Assembly: GCF_002160065.1 (NCBI RefSeq)
Contig: NZ_NFJW01000002.1
Coordinates: 124,001 to 188,000, forward strand
DNA length: 64,000 nucleotides
Direction of reading: 5' to 3'
From: Collinsella sp. An2
Lineage (GTDB): Bacteria; Actinomycetota; Coriobacteriia; Coriobacteriales; Coriobacteriaceae
Shown: positions 46,303-55,540 of the stretch, one piece after another
Position numbering within the stretch: the first letter of the stretch is position 1
How the letters are laid out: each line of letters begins with the position of its first letter
Notes under the pieces: model-generated
Databases searched by the model: none
What the model was told of the DNA's origin: nothing
The model's input: the letters and a program-made list of their open reading frames with translations, nothing else
Program-made: the position numbers and the translations under genes

Positions 46303-47586
46303 ATGCTGAATAAGCCAATCACTCGTCGCTCGCTCTTGGGCCTTACTGCGGCAGGGGCTGCCTCCCTGCTGTTCAGCGGGTGCACGTCCGAGCGCAGCGA
46401 CGGCAAAATCGAGGTCGAGATCGTCAGCTACAAGCAGGAGGCCGTGAGCATCTTCAACCAGCTCATGGATGAGTTCAACTCCACGCACGACGACATCTAC
46501 CTCAACATCTCAAGCCCGGCAGACGCCGTGACCATCATGAAGACGCGCTTCGTGCGCGAGAACTACCCCGACGTTATCGGCATCGGCGGCGACGCGGACT
46601 ACGCAAGCTTCGTTGACTCCGAGATCCTTGCCGACGTCTCCGACTGCCCCACCACCGATGAGGTCCAGGATGCCTACAAGGACATCCTCAAGAGCGTGAC
46701 CTACGTGCCCATGGACGGCATCTATGGCGTGCCGTACGTCGCCAACGCGGCGGGCATGCTCTACAACAAGGACATGTTCGAAGAGAAGGGCTGGGAGATT
46801 CCCACGACCTGGGACGAGCTCATCGCGCTTTGCGACGAGATCAAGGCCGAGGGCGAGGTTCTGCCCATGTATCTGGGATACCTGGATACCTGGACCATTC
46901 TTTCGCCGTGGAACTCCATCACCACCAATCTGGTGCCGAGCGACCTTGCGCGCCAGGTCAACTCCGGCAAGGCGAAGTTCGCGGACTATTACCGCGAGCC
47001 GGCCGAGATGATGCTGCAGCTGCTCGACTACGCCGAGGACGGCCCGTTTGCCTACAGCTACAACGACGCCTGCACCGCCTTCGCCCGCGGCCAGGCAGCC
47101 ATGTATCCCTGCGGCTCGTTCGCCGTTCCGCAGATCCTGTCGGTGAACCCCGAGATGAACATCGGCATGTTCCCTATGCCGTCTGCCAAGAACCCCGACG
47201 ACCGCATCGTGGTGTCTGGCGTCGACCTGCAGTGGTGCGTCGCTGAGACCTGCGATCACAAGGACGCCGTCTACGAGGTCATCAAGTTCCTGGCCCAGCC
47301 CGAGAACATCCAGACCTACATCGATGACCAGCGCGCCATCCCCTGCATCGAGGGCGATTTCACGCTCGATCCGCTCTTCGACGACGTCGCCGAATGGATC
47401 GAAGAGGGCAAGGTGCTCGACTATCTCGACCACTCCTACCCGTCCTCGATGGCATGCGACGCGCAGCTGCAGACGATGCTGCTCAACAAGGACGTCGACG
47501 CGTTCTTGGAGAAGTGGGATACCGACTGGCAGCGGTATAACCGCAGCGTCATCCGCAAGGTACAAGCAGCCGATAGCCAGGAGTAA
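46303..47586 (+). CDS. Sugar-binding lipoprotein of the alpha-galactoside importer
   Basis: 427 residues. The signal region has both a twin-arginine-like TRRSLLGL and a lipobox (LFSGC), followed by a family 1 extracellular solute-binding fold (VEIVSYKQEAVSIFNQLMDEFNSTHDDIYLNI; GVPYVANAAGMLYNKDMFEEKGWEIPTTWDELI). It presents the oligosaccharide to the permeases. GGGGAGGAAGG lies upstream of the ATG at 46303. Confidence 0.92.
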   Translation: MLNKPITRRSLLGLTAAGAASLLFSGCTSERSDGKIEVEIVSYKQEAVSIFNQLMDEFNSTHDDIYLNISSPADAVTIMKTRFVRENYPDVIGIGGDADYASFVDSEILADVSDCPTTDEVQDAYKDILKSVTYVPMDGIYGVPYVANAAGMLYNKDMFEEKGWEIPTTWDELIALCDEIKAEGEVLPMYLGYLDTWTILSPWNSITTNLVPSDLARQVNSGKAKFADYYREPAEMMLQLLDYAEDGPFAYSYNDACTAFARGQAAMYPCGSFAVPQILSVNPEMNIGMFPMPSAKNPDDRIVVSGVDLQWCVAETCDHKDAVYEVIKFLAQPENIQTYIDDQRAIPCIEGDFTLDPLFDDVAEWIEEGKVLDYLDHSYPSSMACDAQLQTMLLNKDVDAFLEKWDTDWQRYNRSVIRKVQAADSQE

Positions 47587-47598
47587 GGAGGAAGAGTC

Positions 47599-48468
47599 AT
47601 GGCAAATCTGGCAAAAGCCAAGAACGGTTCGGATCGCAACAGGACGTTCATGATGATCCTCATCCCCGTCCTGGTCATCTTCTGCGCATTCAACACCGTT
47701 CCGCTCATCACGGGCTTCCTGTACAGCTTCACCGACTCTAAGGGCTATGGTGCGTTCAACATCATCGGCCTGCAGAACTACATGGACCTGTTCAGCGACG
47801 CCCGCGTGCTCAACTCGTATCTGTTCACCTTCAAGGTGGCCGTGGTGGCCACGCTGGGAACCAACATCATCAGCCTGATTCTGGCGATGGGGCTTTCCAG
47901 CAAGATCAAGTTCAAGAGCGCACTGCGCGGTCTGTACTTCGTGCCGCGTATCCTCGGCGCCCTGGTCGTTGGCTACGTCTTCAGCTACTTCTTCACCTAC
48001 ATCGTCCCCGCCATCACCGGCACCGAGTCCATTCTGGCTAGCACCGAGTGGGCATGGGTCGCGATCGTGATCGTGCTTGTGTGGCAGGCCTGCGCGCAGA
48101 CCACCATCATCTACCTGACCGGCCTCTCCTCGGTCCCCGAGGATGTCTACGAGGCGGCAGCGCTTGATGGCGCCACCGGCTGGAACAAGTTCCGCTACAT
48201 CACGTTCCCGCTCATCATGCCGAGCGTCACCACCAACATGGTGCTCGTCATGAAAGACATGCTCATGGTCTTCGACCAGATCGTCTCCATGACCAGTGGC
48301 GGCCCTGCTCAGAGCACGGAGTCCATCTCCTATCTCATCTACAACAACGGCCTTGCCGGCGGGCAGTTTGGCTACCAGTGCGCGAACGCAGTGATCTTCT
48401 TCATCCTCATCGCCGCAGTCTCCATCCTGCAGACGAAGTTCTTGAACAGTAAGGAGGAGCAGCTCTAA
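47599..48468 (+). CDS. Sugar ABC transporter permease (MsmF/UgpA type)
   Basis: 289 residues with six membrane helices and the ATPase-contact loop EAAALDGATGWNKFRYITFPLIMP. AAGGAGGAAG lies upstream of the ATG. Its stop overlaps the start of the next gene by one base (TAATG). Confidence 0.94.
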   Translation: MANLAKAKNGSDRNRTFMMILIPVLVIFCAFNTVPLITGFLYSFTDSKGYGAFNIIGLQNYMDLFSDARVLNSYLFTFKVAVVATLGTNIISLILAMGLSSKIKFKSALRGLYFVPRILGALVVGYVFSYFFTYIVPAITGTESILASTEWAWVAIVIVLVWQACAQTTIIYLTGLSSVPEDVYEAAALDGATGWNKFRYITFPLIMPSVTTNMVLVMKDMLMVFDQIVSMTSGGPAQSTESISYLIYNNGLAGGQFGYQCANAVIFFILIAAVSILQTKFLNSKEEQL

Positions 48469-49313
48469 TGGCTAGCACTAAGGTGAAGGAGCGGGTCAAC
48501 TGGCCTGTCACCATCCTTCTTATCATCGGTCTTATCACCATCATCTTCCCGCTGTACATGGCGGTGGTCATCGCCTTCAAGGATCCCTCCGAGATGACGA
48601 ACGACATCGCCGGCATCCTGTCGCTGCCGAGCTCCTGGAGCCTGGACAACTTCATCGAGGCCATCCAGGTCACGGACTTCTTCCACTCGTTCCTGAACAG
48701 CCTCATCATCACGGTCGTCGCCGTGGTCGTGTCGATCCTTGTTCATTCGCTCGCGGCGTATGCCATCGGGCGCAACATGGATCGCAAGCGCATCTTCAAG
48801 TGGTCCTACTACTTCATCATCGCCGGCATGTACGTGCCGTTCGCGATCCTCATGATGCCGCTCGTCAAGCAGACGGCCGTCATGCACCTGGACAACATGG
48901 TCGGCGTCATGATCCTCTACATCGTGTTCTACATGCCCATGAACATGATGCTCTACACCGGCTACCTGAAGAACATCCCCATCGCGCTTGAGGAGGCCGC
49001 GCGCGTAGACGGCGCAAGCACCTGGACCACCTATTGGAAGGTGATCTTCCCGCTCATGAAGCCCATGCATGCCACCGTGGCAGTCATCACCGGCCTGGCT
49101 GTGTGGAACGACGTCATGACCCCGCTTGTCATCATGGGCGGTTCGGGCGTCAACACGCTGCCGCTTGCGCAGATGAACTTCCAGACCGCATTCTCCACGA
49201 ACTACAACCTGGCGTTCGCCTCGTACCTGCTGGCCATGCTGCCCATGATCATCTTCTACATCGTGGCTCAGAAGCAGATTATCGGCGGCGTTACCAACGG
49301 AGCTGTGAAGTAG
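48468..49313 (+). CDS. Sugar ABC transporter permease (MsmG/UgpE type)
   Basis: 281 residues, six membrane helices and the contact loop EEAARVDGASTWTTYWKVIFPLMKP. Forms the pore with the preceding protein and is translationally coupled to it. A large hairpin separates it from the alpha-galactosidase gene. Confidence 0.94.
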   Translation: MASTKVKERVNWPVTILLIIGLITIIFPLYMAVVIAFKDPSEMTNDIAGILSLPSSWSLDNFIEAIQVTDFFHSFLNSLIITVVAVVVSILVHSLAAYAIGRNMDRKRIFKWSYYFIIAGMYVPFAILMMPLVKQTAVMHLDNMVGVMILYIVFYMPMNMMLYTGYLKNIPIALEEAARVDGASTWTTYWKVIFPLMKPMHATVAVITGLAVWNDVMTPLVIMGGSGVNTLPLAQMNFQTAFSTNYNLAFASYLLAMLPMIIFYIVAQKQIIGGVTNGAVK

Positions 49314-49383
49314 TAACGGGGATTGACGAAGCGTTAGGAATACGCTGGATATTCTAGATGCCGCAGCTATACTGATTCAGTTT

Positions 49384-49427
49384 CTCACCGCTGGCCGGGT
49401 CCCGAAAACGGGATCCGGCCAGGTGAG
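49384..49427 (+). repeat. Strong intercistronic hairpin between permease and alpha-galactosidase genes
   Basis: CTGGCCGGGTCCCG (49391-49404) pairs with CGGGATCCGGCCAG (49409-49422) around AAAA, and the stem extends with CTCAC/GTGAG past a small bulge. No T-tract follows, so it is more likely a processing or stability element than a full terminator. Confidence 0.75.
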
Positions 49428-49475
49428 GTGCCGAAAATGCCAACACCCTGCGACAAACAGAAAGCCTGAGGAACC

Positions 49476-51659
49476 ATGCCGCTTGTCTACGATGCAGAGT
49501 CCAAGACGTTCACCATCCATACGAGCAACACGACATATCAGATGCAGGTGGACCACCTGGGATATCTGCTCCATCTGTACTACGGGACCCGCAGCGAGGG
49601 CCACATGGGCTACCTCGTCACCTACGCCGACCGAAGCGGTATGTGCGCCTCGCCGCACGATGCGGGTACCAGGACCTATTCTCTCGACGTGCTTCCGCAG
49701 GAATATCCCTTCCAGGGTACGGGCGACATGCGCTGCCCCATGCTTGAGGTGCGCGACGCCGAGGGGACCTTCGGATGTGACCTGCGCTATGCGCGCCACG
49801 AGATCCGCTCCGGCAAATACGGTCTTCCGGGTCTGCCGGCCGTCTATGCCGCAGACGATGAGGCTCAGACCCTCTCCATCACCCTGCGCGACGAGCGCCT
49901 GGGACTTGAGGTCGAGCTGCTGTACGGCGTGCTGCCCGCGCTTGACATCATCACCCGCGCTGCGGTGATCACCAACACCGGAGACGCCCGCGTGACGGTG
50001 GAGCGGGCGCAGACCGCCTGCCTTGATTTTGTGACCGGCGACTTCGACGTCATTTCCTTCAACGGCCGCCACGCCATGGAGCGGCGCCTCGACCGCCATC
50101 CGGTGGGCAACGGCGCCTTTTCGGTCGGTAGCCGCCGCGGCATGTCGTCCAACCAGTACAACCCGGCGATGCTTGTCGTCGACCACGACGCGACCGAGAC
50201 CTCGGGCCGCTGCTGGTCTATGACCTTCGTCTACAGCGGAGGCTTCGAGGCCCAGGTGGAGCGCGACCAGTTCGAGCAGACCCGCATGCAGATGGGCCTC
50301 TCTTCGAACATGTTCTCCTATCCGCTTGAGCCTGGTGAGCAGCTCGTTGCCCCCGAGGTCATCCTTACTTATTCCAACGCCGGTATGGAGCGCGTGTCGC
50401 ACAACTTGCATCGCTGCATTCGCAAGCATGTGTGCCGCGGTCCCTGGCGCGACAGCCCTCGTCCCATTCTCATCAACAGCTGGGAGGCTGCCTACTTCGA
50501 CTTCACCGGCGACTCGCTGGTTCGTCTTGCCGCGAAGGCCGCCGAGCTGGGCCTTGACATGTTGGTCATGGACGACGGCTGGTTTGGCAACCGCATCGAC
50601 GACTTCCGTGCGCTTGGCGACTGGACGGTGAACGAAGAGAAGCTGGGCGGCTCGCTTCACGACCTCGTGCAGCGCATCAACGACCTGGGGCTCAAGTTTG
50701 GCATCTGGGTCGAGCCCGAGATGGTGAGCGAGGACAGCGACCTGTATCGGGCGCACCCCGACTGGGCGCTGGCCGTGCCGGGCAAGGAGCCGGTGCTCGG
50801 CCGCGACCAGCTGGTGCTCGACCTGTCGCGCAAGGAGGTGCGCGACAACCTGTTCGAGCAGCTGTGCGCGGTGTTTGACCAGGCCAATATCGAGTATGTG
50901 AAGTGGGACTACAACCGCAGCATCGTGGATGTGTACTCCCACGTCGCAAGCGACCAGGGCAAGGTTGTCTACGATTACATGCTGGGTCTTTACGACCTGC
51001 TTGAGCGCCTGGTGCAGCGCTATCCCAACATCCTCTTTGAGGGATGCTCGGCGGGCGGTGGCCGCTTTGACGCCGGCATGATGTACTACACCCCGCAGAT
51101 CTGGACGAGCGACAACACCGATGCCGACAACCGCATGACCATCCAGTACGGTACCTCGTTCTGCTATCCGTGCTCGGCCATGGGTGCGCACGTTTCGGCG
51201 TGCCCCAACGAGATCAACGGTCGCGACGTGCCGCTGGGCGCACGCGGTCTTGTGGCCATGTCGGGCGGCGGCTTCGGCTACGAGCTTGACCTGCAGGAGC
51301 TGCCCGACCGCGCCTGCGACATCATCAGGGGCCAGGTCGAGATGTATCGCGAGATCGAACCGCTCGTGCGCGAGGGCCTCTTCTATCGACTGACCACTCC
51401 CAAGGACGACATCGTTTCGTGGGAGTTCGCATCGGAGGACGCCTCGAAGGTCATGGTCTGCGCCATTGTCATGAAGGTGGAAGGCTACGGCGAGGCGGAG
51501 TACGTGGTTCCGCGCGGCCTGACGCCCGGCGCCATGTATCGCGAGCTTGGGTCGGGGAAGGCCTATGCTGCCGACGCTCTTATGGATATGGGTCTGCCCC
51601 TGCCTGTCTCGTGCGCGCCATACGCAAACCGCCTGTACCGATTTGAACGAATCGACTGA
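49476..51659 (+). CDS. Alpha-galactosidase, glycoside hydrolase family 36
   Basis: 727 residues, the length of the tetrameric GH36 enzymes AgaA and Aga. The nucleophile Asp is about residue 478 in EYVKWDYNRS and the acid/base Asp about 546 in WTSDNTDA. The N-terminal beta-sandwich and C-terminal beta-sheet domains are complete. No signal peptide, so it acts on imported raffinose, melibiose or stachyose in the cytoplasm. GAGGA precedes the ATG. Confidence 0.96.
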   Translation: MPLVYDAESKTFTIHTSNTTYQMQVDHLGYLLHLYYGTRSEGHMGYLVTYADRSGMCASPHDAGTRTYSLDVLPQEYPFQGTGDMRCPMLEVRDAEGTFGCDLRYARHEIRSGKYGLPGLPAVYAADDEAQTLSITLRDERLGLEVELLYGVLPALDIITRAAVITNTGDARVTVERAQTACLDFVTGDFDVISFNGRHAMERRLDRHPVGNGAFSVGSRRGMSSNQYNPAMLVVDHDATETSGRCWSMTFVYSGGFEAQVERDQFEQTRMQMGLSSNMFSYPLEPGEQLVAPEVILTYSNAGMERVSHNLHRCIRKHVCRGPWRDSPRPILINSWEAAYFDFTGDSLVRLAAKAAELGLDMLVMDDGWFGNRIDDFRALGDWTVNEEKLGGSLHDLVQRINDLGLKFGIWVEPEMVSEDSDLYRAHPDWALAVPGKEPVLGRDQLVLDLSRKEVRDNLFEQLCAVFDQANIEYVKWDYNRSIVDVYSHVASDQGKVVYDYMLGLYDLLERLVQRYPNILFEGCSAGGGRFDAGMMYYTPQIWTSDNTDADNRMTIQYGTSFCYPCSAMGAHVSACPNEINGRDVPLGARGLVAMSGGGFGYELDLQELPDRACDIIRGQVEMYREIEPLVREGLFYRLTTPKDDIVSWEFASEDASKVMVCAIVMKVEGYGEAEYVVPRGLTPGAMYRELGSGKAYAADALMDMGLPLPVSCAPYANRLYRFERID

Positions 51660-51695
51660 CGTTCGCCGAGCTCTCGGCGAAGAAAGGAAGTCACG

Positions 51696-53279
51696 ATGGA
51701 CCGTACGTGGTTCTCGGGTCCCGAGGATGGCATCGCGGCGCTGGTCGCCTATGCCTTGGAGCGGGGCCTGATCGGAAAAAGCGATGTCACCTATGCGTCC
51801 AATGGAATGCTTGATGCATTGATGTATGAGCCATCTGGCTCCTTTGTTCCCAAGCAAGCGATCGGTCGTTTCCTTGCGACGTCGTCGGGACCCGCGCTTG
51901 AAGAGATCCTCGCCTGTCTGCTGGACGACGCGGTCGAGCGCGGTGTCATCGACGGCGGCATCGCCAGCCGCGACCTGCTCGACACCCGCTTGATGGGCTG
52001 CGTCACGCCCCGTCCCAGCGAGGTGGTGCGCGAGTTCCGCGACCGGCTGCGCGTGTCGCCCGAGAAGGCGACCGACTATCTGTACCAGCTCGCCCTCGAC
52101 TCCGACTACATTCGCACCTATCGCATTGCGAAGGACCGCAAGTGGACGACCTCGACGCGCTACGGCGATCTGGACATCACCATCAACCTCTCGAAGCCGG
52201 AGAAGGATCCCAAGGCCATCGCGGCCGCTCTGGAAAAGAAGGGCGGGGACGATCCGTATCCGCGCTGCCAGCTGTGCCGCGAAAACGAGGGCTATGCAGG
52301 TCGCCTGGACCATCCGGCCCGCGAGACCATTCGCCTCATGCCGCTGCGCCTTGCCGGCGGTGAGCGCTGGTACCTGCAGTACAGCCCTTACGTCTACTAC
52401 AACGAGCACTGCATCGTGCTCTCGGAGCACCATGTGCCCATGAAGATCGACCGCACCACGTTCGTGCGCCTGCTCGACTTCGTCGATCAGTTCCCGCACT
52501 ATATGCTCGGCTCCAACGCCGACCTGCCGATCGTGGGCGGATCGATTCTCACCCACGAGCACTATCAGGGCGGGCGCTACACCTTCGCCATGGCCAAGGC
52601 GCAGCTGCGCGAAGAGCTGAGCTTCCCCGGCTTCGAGAACGTGCATGCCGGCATTGTGAACTGGCCCATGTCCGTTATCCGCCTGGACGCCGAGACGCCG
52701 ACGCCGCTCGTGAAGCTTGCCGACAAGATTCTCACCGCTTGGCGCTCCTACAGCGACGAGTCGGTCGGGGTGCTGGCCGAGACCGACGGCGTGCCGCACA
52801 ACACCATCACGCCTATCGCTCGTCGTCGCGGCAAGCTGTACGAGCTCGACTTGGTGCTGCGCAACAACCGCACGACCGACGAGTATCCGCTTGGCATCTT
52901 CCATCCGCATCAGGAGCTTCACCATATTAAGAAGGAGAACATCGGCCTCATCGAGGTCATGGGTCTTGCTGTGCTGCCGGCGCGTCTGCTGGGCGAGATG
53001 CAGCGGCTGCGTGAGGTCATCCTGGCTGGTGAGGACCCGGCGTCCGTTCCCGAGGTCGCGAGCCACGCTGCCTGGACGGCTCAGATCTTGGAGAAGTATC
53101 CGCAGTATGCGCCGGAGAACGTGGCAAAGATTTCCAAGGCAGACGCCGACGCGCTCGATGGCGTGCTGCAGGAGGAAATCGGCCAGGTCTTCGCCCAGGT
53201 CCTCGAGCAGTGTGCGGTCTTTGCCGACACCAAGGAAGGGCGTCGTGCATTCGCTCGATTCATCGCGAGTATTCAGTAA
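51696..53279 (+). CDS. galT: UDP-glucose--hexose-1-phosphate uridylyltransferase, class 2
   Basis: Exchanges UMP between UDP-glucose and galactose-1-phosphate. It has 527 residues and is of the Firmicutes-type second GalT family, not the HIT-type E. coli enzyme: CQLCRENEGYAGR, GGSILTHEHYQGGRYTFAM and IFHPHQELHHIKKENIGLIEVMGLAVLP are its hallmarks. GAAAGGAAG precedes the ATG. It stands between alpha-galactosidase and galK. Confidence 0.95.
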   Translation: MDRTWFSGPEDGIAALVAYALERGLIGKSDVTYASNGMLDALMYEPSGSFVPKQAIGRFLATSSGPALEEILACLLDDAVERGVIDGGIASRDLLDTRLMGCVTPRPSEVVREFRDRLRVSPEKATDYLYQLALDSDYIRTYRIAKDRKWTTSTRYGDLDITINLSKPEKDPKAIAAALEKKGGDDPYPRCQLCRENEGYAGRLDHPARETIRLMPLRLAGGERWYLQYSPYVYYNEHCIVLSEHHVPMKIDRTTFVRLLDFVDQFPHYMLGSNADLPIVGGSILTHEHYQGGRYTFAMAKAQLREELSFPGFENVHAGIVNWPMSVIRLDAETPTPLVKLADKILTAWRSYSDESVGVLAETDGVPHNTITPIARRRGKLYELDLVLRNNRTTDEYPLGIFHPHQELHHIKKENIGLIEVMGLAVLPARLLGEMQRLREVILAGEDPASVPEVASHAAWTAQILEKYPQYAPENVAKISKADADALDGVLQEEIGQVFAQVLEQCAVFADTKEGRRAFARFIASIQ

Positions 53280-53293
53280 CAGGGGAGGAAACG

Positions 53294-54544
53294 ATGGGTA
53301 ACGAGGAGAGCGTCATGCTCCCGCTGGTCTACGGCAAAGCCGCTGACAAGGCGCGGGAGCGTCTGAAAAAGATTGAAAGCTGGTATCACGAGCTGTACGG
53401 CGAGGCGGACGTTGAGTTCTATTCCGCGCCGGGCCGTACCGAGATCATCGGCAACCATACCGACCACAACGGTGGCAAGATTCTGGCAGCAAGCATCACG
53501 ATGGACACCGTAGGCTGCGCCGCTCGTCGAGAGGACGGCCAGGTTCACATCATGAGCGAGGGCTACGACGACGAAGTGGTTATTGACCTTGCCACGGTGA
53601 ACGACACGCCGCATTGCCAGGGGACGCTGTCGCTCGTGGCCGGCATGCTCGTGGCCGCGCGCGAGATGGGCTACGAGATCGGCGGGTTCAACGCGACGGT
53701 TTCCTCCGAGGTCATCCCCTCGGCGGGTGTGAGCTCGTCCGCGTCGTTCGAGATGCTCGTCTGCTGCATCATCGATCACCTGTTCAACGGCGACTCCATT
53801 CCGTGTGCCGACTACGCGCGCATCGGACAGTACGCCGAGAACCATTTCTGGGACAAGGCATCCGGCCTCATGGACCAGATGGCCTGCGCCGTGGGCGGTA
53901 CCATTCTGCTGGATTTCTCGAAGGGCGTAAGCTATCGCAAGGTTGACTTCTCCTACGACGCACTTGGGTTTGACCTGGTGATCGTAAACACCGGCAAGGG
54001 TCATGCCGACCTCTCGGCCGAATATTCTGCGGTGCCGGGCGAGATGCGCGCCGTCGCCGCTGCGCTGGGCGTCAAGAACCTGTGCGAGACAAACGAGGCT
54101 GCGCTGCTGGACAACCTGAACGCCGTTCGCGAGCAGGTGGGCAACGACCGCGCCATTCTGCGCGCGCTGCATTACTTCGAAGAGTGTGGTCGCGTAAACA
54201 GGGCTGTTCGTGCGCTTGAAGCGGGCGACAAGGCGAAGGTGCTCGACATGATCGAGGCTTCGGGCAACTCGTCGTGGAAGTGGCTGCAGAACGCCTATGT
54301 GGCAAGCGACCCCAGCGAGCAGTCGATTCCGCTTGCCCTGGCGCTGACGGAGATCTTCCTGCATCGTGTTGGCTCCGGCGTATGCCGCCTGCATGGCGGC
54401 GGCTTCGCTGGCGTCATCATGTGTGCCGTCCCCAAGGACAAGACCGATGAGTACGTCGCCTATATGGCTTCGTACTTCGGTGCCGACAATGTGTATCGCA
54501 CCGGCATTCGCCAGACCGGAGCGGTGTGCCTGGGTAGCTTATAG
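53294..54544 (+). CDS. galK: Galactokinase
   Basis: GHMP kinase that phosphorylates galactose at C1. It has 416 residues. Sugar-binding APGRTEIIGNHTDHNGG (GHMP motif 1), ATP-binding IPSAGVSSSASFE (motif 2) and HGGGFAGVIMC (motif 3) are all present. GGGGAGGAAA precedes the ATG at 53294. Final gene of the alpha-galactoside operon; galE is not found in this window. Confidence 0.96.
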   Translation: MGNEESVMLPLVYGKAADKARERLKKIESWYHELYGEADVEFYSAPGRTEIIGNHTDHNGGKILAASITMDTVGCAARREDGQVHIMSEGYDDEVVIDLATVNDTPHCQGTLSLVAGMLVAAREMGYEIGGFNATVSSEVIPSAGVSSSASFEMLVCCIIDHLFNGDSIPCADYARIGQYAENHFWDKASGLMDQMACAVGGTILLDFSKGVSYRKVDFSYDALGFDLVIVNTGKGHADLSAEYSAVPGEMRAVAAALGVKNLCETNEAALLDNLNAVREQVGNDRAILRALHYFEECGRVNRAVRALEAGDKAKVLDMIEASGNSSWKWLQNAYVASDPSEQSIPLALALTEIFLHRVGSGVCRLHGGGFAGVIMCAVPKDKTDEYVAYMASYFGADNVYRTGIRQTGAVCLGSL

Positions 54545-54648
54545 GCTACGTCTGGTCATGAGCGCGCGGCGATTCGTCGTCGCACGAGCATGGACATGGC
54601 GGCGCGTCGGGGAAGTGGACCCTCGGCGCGCCGCTTCTTGTTAAAAAG

Positions 54649-54722
54649 AGTCCAGCAACTACCTTTGACTACGTTTAGGCCTGATTTTGGCCCCAAACTT
54701 AGTCAAAGGTAGTTGCTGGACT
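54649..54722. repeat. 74-bp hairpin with perfect 23-bp arms after galK
   Basis: Arms 54649-54671 and 54700-54722 are exact inverse copies. The 28-base loop has its own partial stem (GTTTAGGCC with GGCCCCAAAC). It lies between the convergent galK and metallophosphoesterase genes. The size and layout match the hairpin at 23340-23412, but the sequence differs. Confidence 0.8.
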
Positions 54723-54726
54723 GAAA

Positions 54727-54886
54727 TCGGCTATCGCGGCCGGCCGTCTCGCGTGGCTATCGCGGCCGGCTGTGTCGAGCGGCCGTCGCGGCTGGCTGCC
54801 CCGTGCGGCCGTCACCTACAGCTGCCCCGCGCAGCTATCGCATGCGGCCGGCGCCCGCGGCTGTCACCTGTGGCTGGCCCGCGCAG
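54727..54886. repeat. Degenerate GC-rich tandem repeats
   Basis: GGCTATCGCGGCCGGCC-like units of roughly 18-25 bases recur with variation (CGCGGCCGGC, CGCGGCTGGC, GCGCAGCTATCG) up to the metallophosphoesterase stop at 54887. No gene is credible here. Confidence 0.6.
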
Positions 54887-55540
54887 CTATCGAATCTCGT
54901 CGATGTGCAGCAGGCCGCGACGCTGGTCGGACGAGGGAAGTTCGTCGTCGGGAATATCGATGATGTGCGCACCGCAGACGTTCACGATGGTGGTGCCGCA
55001 CGGATGGGTGCGCGTGCGGGCGATGCGGCCGTATGCCAAATGAATGTGGCCGTGGAGCATGAAGCGCGGTTTGAGACGTGTGACCAGGGGCTCGAACGCC
55101 TCGAAGCCGCGATGGGGCAGGTCGTCCAGATCTCCATAGCCGCGGATGGGGGCGTGGGTCACCAGAATATCGACGCCGCCGGTTGACTGGGCGAGCAACG
55201 CCATGCGTGCCGCTCGCCATCGCATCTCCTGTTCGCTGAACCCGTACACGGTGTTGTTGTACTTCAGCGATCCGCCCAGCCCCATGATGTGCAGCCCGCG
55301 GAACGTGCGCAGGCTGTTCTCTATCGAGATGCAGCCCTCCGGTTTGTGTCGAGCATAGTCGGTGTCGTGGTTGCCCGGCACATAGATAAGAGGCACGTTG
55401 GCGAGCGTCACGATGTGTTCGAGATAGCTCGCCGGCAGGTCTCCACACGAAATGATAAGGTCGACGCCCTTCATGCGCTCGCGATCGTAGTAGGTGGTGA
55501 GCCACCGTTCCTCAACGTCCGAGATGCCTAGGATTCTCAT
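54887..55540 (-). CDS. Calcineurin-like metallophosphoesterase
   Basis: 217 residues. Metal-binding blocks are IISCGDLPASY, VPGNHDTDY, LVTHAPIRGYGD and MLHGHIH. The first block reads ISDVEE where most members have D-x-H, so one metal ligand is replaced; this is seen in some relatives and may alter metal choice. The substrate is unknown. Its ATG overlaps the stop of the upstream fusion gene by one base, so the two are translationally coupled. Confidence 0.88.
   Translation of the reverse strand: MRILGISDVEERWLTTYYDRERMKGVDLIISCGDLPASYLEHIVTLANVPLIYVPGNHDTDYARHKPEGCISIENSLRTFRGLHIMGLGGSLKYNNTVYGFSEQEMRWRAARMALLAQSTGGVDILVTHAPIRGYGDLDDLPHRGFEAFEPLVTRLKPRFMLHGHIHLAYGRIARTRTHPCGTTIVNVCGAHIIDIPDDELPSSDQRRGLLHIDEIR

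Noticed and set aside
49377-53066. A 1,229-codon minus-strand open frame
   Set aside because: Antisense to the alpha-galactosidase and galT genes, both well identified.
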